A stretch of DNA of 64,000 bases from Actinospineispora acaciae DSM 45401 (GCF_000620785.1 NZ_JIAI01000004.1:186001-250000), one strand, 5' to 3'; shown: positions 1 to 8,296, numbered from the stretch's first letter. Translations and numbers: made by a program. Notes: a model not told the origin generated them from the letters alone.

Positions 1-917
1 GGCATCCGCTGTAGCCGCAACAGGAGCCCGCTCTCGATGGGCTCGTTCCTGCGGTCGGCGTAGAAGATGCCCTCCTCCCCTTCCAGGACGTCCAACGCCG
101 CGCCGCCCAGGTCACCGCATTCCAACGCCGCGACGAGCGCCTCGGTGTCGATCAGCGGCCCGCGTCCGGTATTGACGACGAACGCGCCGCGCCTCATCCG
201 CGCGATACGTTGGCGACCGAGGAGATGGTGCGTGTCCGCGGTGAGCGGGGTATGGAGGGTTACGATGTCGCTCTGCCGTAGCAGCTCGTCAAGGGGAACG
301 TAGTCGGCGGCGGCCCTGGGACAACTGTCATGAGCCACAATGCGGGCGCCGAAACCCCGCAGCCGGTCTATGACCGCCGCGCCGATGCGCCCCGTTCCGA
401 TGACCCCGACGGTCAGGTCGCGCAGTTCCCTCCCGCGCACGTCGTTGAGCCTGTAGTCATGGACGTCGGCGCTGCGGACCATGGGCTTCGCGTGTCGTAT
501 CGCCATCAGCATCAACATCAACGTGTAGTCCGCCACGCTGTCGGGCGAATAGGCGACATTCTCAACGGAAATGCCGACGCTCGCCGCATACTGCACATCG
601 ATATGGTTGTAGCCGATGCTCCTCGTGGATATGTACCTCACGCCGGCCCGACCGAGCGCGAGAAGGGTGGAGTTCGTGATCCGAGCCTTGTGACCCACGC
701 TGATGCAGCGGTTTCCGGATGCCAGCTCGACATTGGCCTCGGACACCGCCGCCTCGGTGATCGCCGGCGCGACGCCGAAGCGAGGCGCCAACTCCCGGAA
801 CAGCACGGCCTCGTCCGGCGCGCAGCAATAGACGGTCATTCCCACTGCCGGGGCGGCCGAGGTCGCCGTCGAACCGGGGCGGCGGGCCGCTGTTCGCGCT
901 GGCTCGCTGTAGGTCAT
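1..917 (-). CDS. vanH: VanH-type D-lactate dehydrogenase (partial, C-terminus off the left edge)
   Basis: NAD-dependent D-2-hydroxyacid dehydrogenase reducing pyruvate to D-lactate. In glycopeptide-resistance operons VanH supplies D-Ala-D-Lac precursors to the VanA ligase. At least 305 residues are present and uninterrupted. Visible hallmarks are the VanH signature YISTRSIGYNHID followed by VAYSPDSVADYTLMLM, the Rossmann motif VGVIGTGRIG, the catalytic Arg in NTGRGPL and the Glu in DVLEGEEG; the catalytic His lies beyond the edge. The ATG at 917 gives a 26-residue extension; the ATG at 839 gives the usual VanH length. Codon usage is less GC-rich than in the LysR gene. vanA and vanX, if present, would be to the left. 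Identity rests on recalled family sequences. Confidence 0.85.
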   Translation of the reverse strand, partial: MTYSEPARTAARRPGSTATSAAPAVGMTVYCCAPDEAVLFRELAPRFGVAPAITEAAVSEANVELASGNRCISVGHKARITNSTLLALGRAGVRYISTRSIGYNHIDVQYAASVGISVENVAYSPDSVADYTLMLMLMAIRHAKPMVRSADVHDYRLNDVRGRELRDLTVGVIGTGRIGAAVIDRLRGFGARIVAHDSCPRAAADYVPLDELLRQSDIVTLHTPLTADTHHLLGRQRIARMRRGAFVVNTGRGPLIDTEALVAALECGDLGGAALDVLEGEEGIFYADRRNEPIESGLLLRLQRM

Positions 918-951
918 GCCGCCCAGTCAAGACAGCGCGGTGTTGCCGGTA

Positions 952-971
952 CGTATCCGGTTTTCGATACG
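952..971. promoter_or_regulatory. LysR-type operator-like inverted repeat between vanH and the LysR gene
   Basis: CGTATC, eight bases, then GATACG: a perfect 6-bp inverted repeat containing the T-N11-A pattern typical of LysR boxes. It lies 35 bp upstream of the vanH ATG at 917 and 61 bp upstream of the divergent LysR start. Binding by the neighbouring LysR protein is inferred. Confidence 0.5.
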
Positions 972-1031
972 CCGACGATATGTTACCGACGAGTAGCGTC
1001 GAGGGCGCGGCGCTCACGTACGCTCACAACG

Positions 1032-1931
1032 GTGAGCCTTCGTCAGTTCGAGTACGCCCTGGCCGTTGCCGAGGAGGGTTCGGTGACGGCGGCGGCGGAG
1101 CGGCTGCACGTCGCCCAGCCGTCGATGTCCCAGCAGATCCGTGGCCTGGAGCGGGAGCTCGGCGTGAGCCTGTTCGCCCGCACCCCGACCGGGCTGGTGC
1201 CCACCGTGGTCGGCCGGGCGTTCCTGCGGGAGGCGGAGGCGGCGGTGAACGCCGCGCGGCGGGCGAGGGAAACGGCGCGCGCCGGCGCCGACGAGCTGGT
1301 GGGCGAGCTGGTGGTCTCGGTGCAGATGGGGTTCGGCACGCGGCAGCTGCCGGCCGCGCTGGGCGCGCTGCGCCGCCGTTTCCCCAGGCTGGAGGTCACC
1401 GTGTTCGAGGAGCCCAGCTCCGCCGAGCTGGAGCGGCTGTGCCGGCGCGGCGTGCTGGACCTCGCCCTGATGGCGGCCTGCAAGCGCAGCCCCGCCGACG
1501 CCCACCACCTCGGCGACGAGGAGTTCGTCGCGGTGCTGGGCGCCGGGCACCCCCTGCTCGCCGCCGACCGGGTCGAGCCGCGCGAGCTGGCCGGGGAACC
1601 GTGGGTGCGGTTCGACCGCGACAGCGCGCTCGACGGCGTGCTGCTGGACGTGCTGCGGGACAACGAGCTGCCCCCGACCACCGTCGCCAGGGTGTCCCAG
1701 ACCGCGACGGCCGTGCGCTGGGCCGCGGACGGGCTGGGGGTGACGCTGGTTCCGGCCTCGGCGGTGCCGGACGGTTACGAACACCTCGTTCGCCCGGTGT
1801 CGCCGGCCGTGTACCAGCCCGTGATCGCCGTGCTTCGGCAGCGCCCGGGCCCGGCGGAGACGGCCCTGCTCGAGCTGCTGGGCCAGCAGACCTGGTCCGA
1901 CGCGGCTCAGAGCTCGGCGCCGGTGGTGTAG
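1032..1931 (+). CDS. LysR family transcriptional regulator
   Basis: A 299-residue DNA-binding regulator of standard LysR length. The N-terminal winged helix-turn-helix is clear (FEYALAVAEEGSVTAAAERL, then QPSMSQQIRGLERELGVSLF, about residues 5-50), followed by a periplasmic-binding-protein-like effector domain. The GTG start at 1032 begins VSLRQFEYA, the usual LysR N-terminus; the open frame upstream is antisense to vanH and is not coding. It is divergent from vanH with a LysR-type inverted repeat between them, so autoregulation and control of vanH are plausible. The effector is unknown. Its 3' end overlaps an SDR remnant on the other strand. Confidence 0.9.
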   Translation: MSLRQFEYALAVAEEGSVTAAAERLHVAQPSMSQQIRGLERELGVSLFARTPTGLVPTVVGRAFLREAEAAVNAARRARETARAGADELVGELVVSVQMGFGTRQLPAALGALRRRFPRLEVTVFEEPSSAELERLCRRGVLDLALMAACKRSPADAHHLGDEEFVAVLGAGHPLLAADRVEPRELAGEPWVRFDRDSALDGVLLDVLRDNELPPTTVARVSQTATAVRWAADGLGVTLVPASAVPDGYEHLVRPVSPAVYQPVIAVLRQRPGPAETALLELLGQQTWSDAAQSSAPVV

Positions 1932-2119
1932 GTCGCGTCGAAGGCGAGGAACGCGGCCGCGACGGCGATCTCCTCGGGGGTGCCGAACCGCCGCATGGGG
2001 TTGTCCGCGACCCGCTCCGCCTTGAACCGCGCGGCGGCCTCCTCGGTCATCCCGTGGCCCAGGATTCCCGTGTCGATGGGGCCGGGGCTGACCGCATTCT
2101 TGTCGCGGCATCTGTCCAT
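1907..2119 (-). pseudogene. Remnant of a short-chain dehydrogenase (C-terminal piece)
   Basis: About 65 residues match the C-terminal quarter of classical SDRs: NAVSPGPIDTGILGHGMTEE, then PMRRFGTPEEIAVAAAFLAF and TTGAEL. The Rossmann fold, the Ser-Tyr-Lys catalytic residues and the final VDGG strand are missing. The left end runs into the 3' end of the LysR gene, and the right end stops just beside the stop codon of an intact SDR gene on the same strand. This is most likely a leftover from a deletion or a lost paralogue. It could be transcribed but should not make an enzyme. Confidence 0.7.
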
Positions 2120-2126
2120 ATCGGCA

Positions 2127-2891
2127 TCAGCCCCTGGGAAACTCGCCGCCGTCGACGACGAGATTGCTCCCGGTCAACCAGCTCGCCTTCTCGGACACGA
2201 GGAACAGCACCGCGTGGGCGATGTCGTCGGGCCGACCGTCGCGCCCCAGCGGCGTGGTCGCGGTGCTCTGTTCCGACGCCCCGGCCAGGCTCGCCCACCG
2301 CTGCCGCGTTTCCTGGCCGCCGGGGGTGGCCGTCCTGCCGGGGGTCACGGTGTTCACCCTGATCCCGAACGGGGCGAGTTCGAGCGCCAGCCCCCGGCTG
2401 TAGTTCTCCAACGCCGCCTTCGCCGCCGTGTAGTGCAGGAACGGTGCCACCGGGGCGGGGACAGCGGCCGAGGACACGTGCACGATCGCCCCCGAACGCC
2501 GTTCCCGCATCCCCGCCGCCAGCAGCGAGTCCAGCCGCACCGACGCCAGGAAGTTCAGGTCAAGCGCGTCCTGCCACGCTTCGTCGGGGATGGCCGAGCT
2601 GCCCTCGTACGGCCGCGCTCCGCCCGCGTTGTGCACCAGCACGTCCACCCCGCCGAGCGCCTCCCGCGCGGCCTCCGCGAGCGCCCGCGCCCCGGCCCGG
2701 GTCCGCACGTCGGCCGGCACGAAGCTGGCCCCTTCCGGCACCGTGCTCGTCCCCGACCTGGCGGTCGTGAGCACCTTGGCACCCTCGTCCAGGAGCTGGC
2801 GCACAATGGCCGCCCCGATCCCGCGAGAACCGCCTGTCACCAGAGCCCGCTTCCCGGCCAGCTCGCGCGATCCGTTCTCAATTGTGGCCAT
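2127..2891 (-). CDS. SDR family NAD(P)-dependent oxidoreductase
   Basis: A 254-residue classical short-chain dehydrogenase. It has the cofactor motif TGGSRGIG near residue 20, the NAG motif (LVHNAGG), the catalytic Ser in HVSSAAVP, the Tyr-Lys pair in HYTAAKA, and the C-terminal LTGSNLVVDGGEFP. The ATG at 2891 is preferred because AAAGGA lies about 9 bases upstream; a GTG at 2897 would be too close to it. The substrate cannot be read from the sequence. A TATAGG/CCTATA palindrome lies about 90 bp upstream, and an SDR remnant lies immediately downstream. Confidence 0.9.
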   Translation of the reverse strand: MATIENGSRELAGKRALVTGGSRGIGAAIVRQLLDEGAKVLTTARSGTSTVPEGASFVPADVRTRAGARALAEAAREALGGVDVLVHNAGGARPYEGSSAIPDEAWQDALDLNFLASVRLDSLLAAGMRERRSGAIVHVSSAAVPAPVAPFLHYTAAKAALENYSRGLALELAPFGIRVNTVTPGRTATPGGQETRQRWASLAGASEQSTATTPLGRDGRPDDIAHAVLFLVSEKASWLTGSNLVVDGGEFPRG

Positions 2892-2980
2892 CGCCACCGT
2901 TCCTTTCGACGAAGAAGAACCCCTTTCTCACGCTACGTCTGAAAAGGAACGAGAGACAAAGACCAAAAGTCAGCGGACGA

Positions 2981-2997
2981 TATAGGGAGTTCCTATA
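2981..2997. promoter_or_regulatory. 17-bp palindrome upstream of the SDR gene
   Basis: TATAGG, five bases, CCTATA: a perfect 6-bp inverted repeat, AT-rich against its surroundings. It sits between the SDR start and the end of the membrane-protein gene on the same strand. There is no U-run, so an operator is more likely than a terminator. No cognate regulator is identifiable. Confidence 0.3.
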
Positions 2998-3011
2998 GGC
3001 CTGGTACCGCG

Positions 3012-3560
3012 CTAGCGGTCGAGGCTCGCGCGCAGACGGCCAACCCGTCGGTGAACGCGCCACGACCGCAGCTGGTGGAGCAGTATGCCCCAGCCCACCG
3101 CCACGAGGCCGCAGTTACTGAAGTCTCTGGCGGCGTTGCACACCGCCAACATGAGCAGTACGCCGCCGGTAACGAGATCAGACACGCTCTTGCGGGGCAC
3201 GTATTCAAGGCGGTCGGAGGCCAGCCGAGCGGCTGCCGACTGGATCTGTCGATCGGCTGGTACGGGGCCGCATACCGCGGCGCACACCGCCTCCGCGCCC
3301 TGCGCGTCGGTGGCCGACGGGCCAATCAGCTCGTGCGCCCGGTTGCGCGCGCGGCGTATCCGGCGAGCGTTGTACAGCGCCACGAGCCCGCCGCACAACA
3401 CCCCGAACAAGACTCCCCACGCTCCCCAGTCGAGCAGTTCACGCACTGTGCCCACGTGAAAGAAGGTGCCGCCGAGCCCCGTAGCGGTGACAATGCCGGT
3501 GACTGCCAGCCCGCTCAAGGAATACCCCGAGTACCACAGGTGCGTCAGAACAAATCGCAC
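3012..3560 (-). CDS. Hypothetical membrane protein
   Basis: A 182-residue protein of unrecognised family. Two hydrophobic segments lie near the N-terminus (about residues 14-33 and 45-63), followed by a basic stretch (ARRIRRARNRAH). A soluble middle of about 60 residues precedes two further hydrophobic stretches near residues 128-162 and a basic C-terminus. The GTG start at 3560 is supported by a strong AGGGGGGAA ribosome site just upstream. Third-position GC is lower than in neighbouring enzyme genes. No function is proposed. Confidence 0.7.
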   Translation of the reverse strand: MRFVLTHLWYSGYSLSGLAVTGIVTATGLGGTFFHVGTVRELLDWGAWGVLFGVLCGGLVALYNARRIRRARNRAHELIGPSATDAQGAEAVCAAVCGPVPADRQIQSAAARLASDRLEYVPRKSVSDLVTGGVLLMLAVCNAARDFSNCGLVAVGWGILLHQLRSWRVHRRVGRLRASLDR

Positions 3561-3680
3561 CGTTCCCCCCTGTCCGCCACAGTTGACGACCTCGGCGTAT
3601 CCCCCTTGAGCATTCGATGGTAGGTCCTTGTCCGACCTCCCGCATGGCCACCATGACGGCGCCGCAATATGCCGAAGCGA

Positions 3681-4217
3681 CTAGTCCCAGGATTCGGCCG
3701 GCGGTGCGACGCCCGCGGCGGGCAGGCCGTCGTAGAAGCCGTCGCCGGAGTACGAGGTCATCTCCAGGTGCAGCCCCCAGGAGGTCCGCAGGTAGAACCA
3801 GCGCTGGCCGGCGACCGGGGCGTCGGGGTCGACGCCGTTGGGACCCGCCATCAGGGTGACGGAGGGGACCTCGCGGAAGTAGGCGTAGGCCGCGTCGATG
3901 TCGTCGACGTAGAAGGCGAGGTGGTGGCCGCCGATGTCGCTGTTGGCCGGGGGTGTGGTGCGCTGGTCGGGGCTGGTGTACTCGAACAGTTCGAGGTTCA
4001 TGGTGCGGCCGAGGCGGATCATGGCCAGCCGGCAGGAGGCGTCGGGGTGGACGTCCAGCCTGGTCCTCATCGCGGCCGGGCCGGTGAAGGGGCCGTCGGT
4101 GAAGACCAGCCGGCCGCCGAGGTGCTCGGTGAAGAAGCGGACGGCGTCGTCCAGGTCGGGGACGGTGAAGGCGACGTGGTCCACGCTGCGCAGGGTGGGG
4201 ACCCGGTTCGAGGTCAT
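3681..4217 (-). CDS. VOC (glyoxalase/dioxygenase-like) family protein
   Basis: A 178-residue protein with one vicinal-oxygen-chelate fold. VDHVAFTVPDLDDAVRFFTEHLGG opens the first beta-alpha-beta module, and GGHHLAFYVDDIDAAYAYF opens the second. Candidate metal ligands are the His in VDHVAF, the His pair in GGHHLAF and a Glu in HLEMTSY. It starts 10 bp after the stop of the upstream GMC oxidoreductase gene on the same strand, with AAAGGAAG before the ATG, so the two are probably co-transcribed. The family includes extradiol dioxygenases, isomerases and epimerases; the actual reaction is not determinable. Confidence 0.85.
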   Translation of the reverse strand: MTSNRVPTLRSVDHVAFTVPDLDDAVRFFTEHLGGRLVFTDGPFTGPAAMRTRLDVHPDASCRLAMIRLGRTMNLELFEYTSPDQRTTPPANSDIGGHHLAFYVDDIDAAYAYFREVPSVTLMAGPNGVDPDAPVAGQRWFYLRTSWGLHLEMTSYSGDGFYDGLPAAGVAPPAESWD

Positions 4218-4227
4218 GGTCTTCCTT

Positions 4228-5781
4228 TCACGCGGTGAGCTCGCCGGCGGCGGCGGTCCGCAGGGCGAGTGCGGCCACCGTCGGCGCGGGGTTGACGGCG
4301 GCCGAGGACACGAACGGGGAGCTGTCGACGATCCAGAGGTTGTCGACGTCGTGCGCGCGCAGGCCGGGGGTGACGACGCTGGTGGCTGGGTCGGTCCCCA
4401 TCCGGGCGGTGCCGCACTGGTGCGAGCTGGCCTCGATGCCGAGCTCCTGGTGCAGCACGACGGGATAGCCGGCGCGCCGCGCGACGTGTTTCATCCGCTC
4501 GACCAGCCGGCGGTGCGCCCGCAGGTTGGTGGCCTTGCGCGCGAGGACCACCCGGCCGCCGGCGCCGAGCGTGACCCGGTTCTGCAGCAGCGGCAGGTCC
4601 TCGGACTGCAGGAACAGGTCGATCGTGTGGCGGGTGACCGCGTCGAGCACCGGCAGCGGGATCCGCTTGCGGGCGTTCTTGACCATCGGCCCCCGGATCT
4701 TGCCGAGCCCCTGCACGTTGCCGAGCGGGTACGGGGTGTCCGGCCCGGCGGAGTACCAGTCGTTGATGCCGATCGTCTTCTGGAACACGACGTCGTTGCG
4801 CCGGCGCGGGTCGGCGGCAAGGAAGAACGTCGTCACGTGAGCCATGTAGTTGCGTCCGACCTGGTCGGAGGCGTTCGCGAGCCCGTTCGGGTGCGCGTCG
4901 GAGGCGGAGCGCAGCAGCAGCGCCGCCGAGTTGACGGCGCCGGCGGAACAGACGAACCGGCCGGCCTCGATGCGCACGGCCCCGGTCCGGTGGCGGGCGT
5001 GGGCGGCGACGACCCGCCGGCCCGAGGGGTCGGTCTCCAGCCGCTGCACGGCGGCGTTGGTCAGGATCGAGACGTTGCCCGAGCGCAGCGCCGGGCGGAC
5101 CGCGCTGACGTCGGCGTCGCCCTTCGCGTCGACAAGGCACGGGAACGCGTCGCAGGTCGCGCACCGCACGCAGGCGCCGTTCTCCCCCAGGTCCACCGCC
5201 TGCGGCAGCCCGAACGGGTGCAGCCCCTGGGCGCGGACCGCCGCCGCGAAGCCCTCGATGGCGGGCTCGTGGCCGATGAACGGGTGCGGGAAGTCCGTCG
5301 AGCGCCACGGGTCGGTCGGGTCGTCGCCCAACGTGGCGTGCACCCGGTAGATCCGTTCGAACTCGGCGTAGTGCGGTTCGAGGTCGCGGTAGGTGAGCGG
5401 CCACGCCGGTGACACGCCGTCGACGTGCTCGACCTCGCCGAAGTCGTGCTCGCGGAAGCGGGGCATCGTCGCGCCGTAGAACTTCGTGCTCCCGCCGACG
5501 TAGTGGTAGTTCCCCGGCAGGAAGCCGCGCCCGTTCGGCTCGTACCAGTGGGCGGAGTTCTTGTACCGGTTCTCCATGTGCACCGCGCGGGGCGACCAGT
5601 TCTGCGGCTCGCGCGGCAGGAAGTCGCCCTGCTCGACGATGAGAATGCGGGCGCCGCTGTCGCGCAGCGCGTAGGCGAGCGTGCCGCCACCCATGCCGGA
5701 GCCGATGATCGCGATGTCGTAGCGAAGGGTCGGCTCGGGATCGGTGATCACCGAGGCGAGGTGGTCGGTCAGTTCGGGCAT
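4228..5781 (-). CDS. GMC family FAD-dependent oxidoreductase
   Basis: A 517-residue glucose-methanol-choline oxidoreductase. The FAD-binding motif IIGSGMGGGTLAYAL is at residues 25-39 with the following Glu in LIVEQGD. The C-terminal catalytic region has SSHQCGTARMG (His454) and VNPAPTVAALALRTA (Asn497), the usual His-Asn pair. A cysteine cluster (CVRCATCDAFPC, about residues 206-217) is typical of the bacterial GMC subgroup that oxidises sugars or alcohols. It is followed by the VOC gene and diverges from the APC permease across a 150-bp spacer containing a 15-bp palindrome. Substrate unknown; an alcohol or sugar imported by the neighbouring carrier is only a guess. Confidence 0.9.
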   Translation of the reverse strand: MPELTDHLASVITDPEPTLRYDIAIIGSGMGGGTLAYALRDSGARILIVEQGDFLPREPQNWSPRAVHMENRYKNSAHWYEPNGRGFLPGNYHYVGGSTKFYGATMPRFREHDFGEVEHVDGVSPAWPLTYRDLEPHYAEFERIYRVHATLGDDPTDPWRSTDFPHPFIGHEPAIEGFAAAVRAQGLHPFGLPQAVDLGENGACVRCATCDAFPCLVDAKGDADVSAVRPALRSGNVSILTNAAVQRLETDPSGRRVVAAHARHRTGAVRIEAGRFVCSAGAVNSAALLLRSASDAHPNGLANASDQVGRNYMAHVTTFFLAADPRRRNDVVFQKTIGINDWYSAGPDTPYPLGNVQGLGKIRGPMVKNARKRIPLPVLDAVTRHTIDLFLQSEDLPLLQNRVTLGAGGRVVLARKATNLRAHRRLVERMKHVARRAGYPVVLHQELGIEASSHQCGTARMGTDPATSVVTPGLRAHDVDNLWIVDSSPFVSSAAVNPAPTVAALALRTAAAGELTA

Positions 5782-5817
5782 CGTCGCACGGTAGCCCGGC
5801 CGCCGGGGCGCGGCCCA

Positions 5818-5832
5818 TGCACAGCCTGTGCA
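5818..5832. promoter_or_regulatory. 15-bp palindromic operator candidate
   Basis: TGCACAG-C-CTGTGCA is a perfect 7-bp inverted repeat around one central base. It lies 37 bp upstream of the GMC start and about 100 bp upstream of the permease start in their shared divergent promoter region. The shape suits a dimeric repressor, but no regulator gene is adjacent. Confidence 0.45.
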
Positions 5833-5931
5833 GCCGTGCCCGGCGATGTGTCACAGGTTGGGCGCTGCGCCGGGTGGGGTGAGTTGCCGAGACTGCTCCC
5901 CAACCGTCAGCGCCGATCAGGAGGATCCGAG

Positions 5932-7482
5932 ATGAACGGCCCACCGACCGACGACGAGCAGCTCAGGGCGCTGGGGTACGAACAGAAGTTCACCCGCGAG
6001 ATGAGCCTGTGGGCCACCTTCGCCCTCGGCTTCCTCTACCTCTCGCCGCTGGTCGGTGTGATCGCGCTGTTCGGCCAGGGGCTGTCCACCGCCGGCCCGC
6101 CGTCGATCTTCTGGATCGTGATCGTGGCGGGCGGGCAGTGGCTGGTCGCGCTCGTGTTCGGCGAGGTCGTCTCGCAGTACCCGCTGGCCGGCGGGCTCTA
6201 CCAGTGGGCGCGGCGGCTGTGGGGCGGCCGGTACGCCTGGTGGCTGTCCTGGGTCTACCTGTTCACCGTCATGATCGGCATTACCACCACCGCGTTGTTC
6301 AGCGCCGACTTCGTCGCCAGCCTGTTCCTGGGTACGGCCGAGGACCCGGGCGCCTCCGCCGCGCACAGCCCGGGCGCGACGCTGCTGATCGCGGTCGTGG
6401 TCGCGGCGCTCGGCCTGGTGCTCAACGCGACGGGGACCAAGACGCTGGCCCGCATCGCGAAGATCGGGCTGGCCGCCGAGCTGGTGGGTGTGATCGCTGT
6501 CGGTCTGTACCTGTTGGTGTTCCAACGGCACAACTCGTTCTCGGTCCTGTTCGACAGCATGGGCACCGGGGCCGGCGGCTACTTCGGCCCGTTCCTGGCC
6601 GCGTCGCTGGTCGGGCTGCTGCTGTTCTACGGCTTCGAGGCCTGCGGCGAGGTGGCCGAGGAGGTGCCGAACCCGGCGCGCCGCATTCCGTTCGCGATGC
6701 AGCTGACGGTGCTGGTCGGTGGCGGCGCGGCGCTGCTGGCGTTCGCCGGGTACCTGCTGGCCGCGCCGGACCTTCCGGCGATCGTGTCGGGCGCGGACGC
6801 CAAGCCGATCCCGTCGATCCTGCAGGCGGCGCTGGGGACGGTCGGGACGAAGATCTTCCTGGTCATCGCGCTGACGTCGTTCCTGGCCTGCGTGATGGGG
6901 CAGCAGGCGGCGGCGAGCCGGCTGGTGTACTCGTTCGCCAGGGACCGGATGTTCCCGGGCAGCGGGTGGTTCGCCGTGATGTCCGCCCGGCGGCGGGTGC
7001 CGTTGCGGGCGCTGCTGTCGGTGAACGCGGTGCCGGTGCTGTTGTTCGTCTTCGCCTACTTCGCCCCGGACTCGATCTTTCGGATCGCGGCGTTCCAGAT
7101 GCTCGCCGGCTACTGCGCGTTCCAGATGGTGGTGCTCGCGGCGCTGCGGGCCCGGCTGCGCGGGTGGCGCCCGGCGGGGCCGTTCACGCTGGGCCGGGCC
7201 GGGCTGCCGGTGACCGTGGCGGCGCTGGGTTACGGGGTGCTGGCGATGGTGGTGCTGAGCCTGCCCAGCGGGGATGCGGACCTGCCGTTCTACGACCGGT
7301 GGATCGCGCTCATCGGGTTCCTGGTGGTGGCGGTTGCCGGCCTGGTCTATCTGCTCACGGCCAGGCCGGACCGGGCCTCCGACGCGCCCCAGGGCGATGC
7401 GATCGAGGTGGCCGAGCGGATGCGGGCGCGGCGGCGGCAACCTGACGCCGCCCTGGACCGCGCGCCCGCCGAGCGAAGCTGA
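5932..7482 (+). CDS. APC family amino acid/polyamine permease
   Basis: A 516-residue cytoplasmic-membrane carrier of the amino acid-polyamine-organocation superfamily, with about twelve hydrophobic segments. The N-terminus KFTREMSLWATFALGFLYLS and the glycine-rich first helix are typical of the GABA permease/basic amino acid branch, as are QYPLAGGLYQWARRLWG after helix 2 and the YGFEACGEVAEEVPNPARRIP loop. The ATG at 5932 has AGGAGG eight bases upstream. It is divergent from the GMC oxidoreductase. The C-terminus is a charged cytoplasmic tail. The substrate is probably an amine or amino acid, not more specific. Confidence 0.9.
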   Translation: MNGPPTDDEQLRALGYEQKFTREMSLWATFALGFLYLSPLVGVIALFGQGLSTAGPPSIFWIVIVAGGQWLVALVFGEVVSQYPLAGGLYQWARRLWGGRYAWWLSWVYLFTVMIGITTTALFSADFVASLFLGTAEDPGASAAHSPGATLLIAVVVAALGLVLNATGTKTLARIAKIGLAAELVGVIAVGLYLLVFQRHNSFSVLFDSMGTGAGGYFGPFLAASLVGLLLFYGFEACGEVAEEVPNPARRIPFAMQLTVLVGGGAALLAFAGYLLAAPDLPAIVSGADAKPIPSILQAALGTVGTKIFLVIALTSFLACVMGQQAAASRLVYSFARDRMFPGSGWFAVMSARRRVPLRALLSVNAVPVLLFVFAYFAPDSIFRIAAFQMLAGYCAFQMVVLAALRARLRGWRPAGPFTLGRAGLPVTVAALGYGVLAMVVLSLPSGDADLPFYDRWIALIGFLVVAVAGLVYLLTARPDRASDAPQGDAIEVAERMRARRRQPDAALDRAPAERS

Positions 7483-7558
7483 CACCGCCCACGGCGCGAG
7501 TTCCGCCGGCGGTGAAACCCGGCCCGACCGGGCACAACGCTCACTACCGTCCGGTCTC

Positions 7559-8296
7559 ATGACGACGGTTACCACGCGCACGGTCGAGTACCCGGCCGAC
7601 GGTCTGACGATGATCGGGCACCTCGCGCTGCCGGCCGGTATCGACCGACGGCCCGCGGTGCTGCTCGGTCCAGAGGGCACGGGGCTCAGCGACGTCGAGC
7701 GGCGCCGGGCCGACGCCCTCGCCGAACTGGGGTACGTGGCGCTCGCCTTCGACATCCACGGCGGGCGCTATCTGGGCGACCCCGAGGAGATGCTGGCCCG
7801 TTGCCTGCCGCTGCTCGACGACCCCGACCGGATGCGGGGCATCGGCCACGCGGCGCTCGATGTGCTGCGCGCCGAACCGCGGGTCGACCCCGACCGGATC
7901 GCCGCCGTCGGCTACGGCACCGGTGGCGCGATCGCGCTGGAACTCGGGCGCGACGGCGTCAACCTGCGCGCGATCGGGACCGTCAACGCACTGACCACCG
8001 GCCGGCCGGGGGAGGCGGCGCGCATCCGCTGCCCGGTGTGGGCCGGGGTCGGGTCGGAAGACCCGATCATGCCGCCCGCGCAACGGGACGCATTCATGGC
8101 CGAGATGCAGGTCGCGGGCGTGGACTGGCGCCTCGTGGTCTACGGCGGCGCCCTGCACGCCTTCCACCACCCGCCGGTCGACCATCCCGTGGTCCCCGGC
8201 GTCGGCTACCACCCACGGCATGCGCGGCGAGCCTGGCACGACGTCGTCGACCTGCTCGCCGAGTGCCTGCGGTCGTCGCCCTGTCCCGACCGATGA
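7559..8296 (+). CDS. Dienelactone hydrolase family protein lacking the usual catalytic Cys
   Basis: A 245-residue alpha/beta hydrolase of the dienelactone hydrolase family. Supporting motifs are LLGPEGTGLSDVERRRADAL, YVALAFDIHGG and the C-terminal VVYGGALHAFHHP with the catalytic His. The nucleophile elbow reads GYGTGG where the family normally has GYCFGG, so the Cys is Gly. Either it works by another mechanism, or it belongs to a variant subfamily, or it is inactive. A candidate catalytic Asp is in VGSEDPIMPP. It lies 76 bp downstream of the permease on the same strand and could be co-transcribed. Confidence 0.8.
   Translation: MTTVTTRTVEYPADGLTMIGHLALPAGIDRRPAVLLGPEGTGLSDVERRRADALAELGYVALAFDIHGGRYLGDPEEMLARCLPLLDDPDRMRGIGHAALDVLRAEPRVDPDRIAAVGYGTGGAIALELGRDGVNLRAIGTVNALTTGRPGEAARIRCPVWAGVGSEDPIMPPAQRDAFMAEMQVAGVDWRLVVYGGALHAFHHPPVDHPVVPGVGYHPRHARRAWHDVVDLLAECLRSSPCPDR

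Noticed and set aside
330..1031. Plus-strand open frame continuing upstream of the LysR start
   Set aside because: It is antisense to the vanH coding sequence, which shows conserved family motifs; the LysR N-terminus begins naturally at the GTG at 1032.
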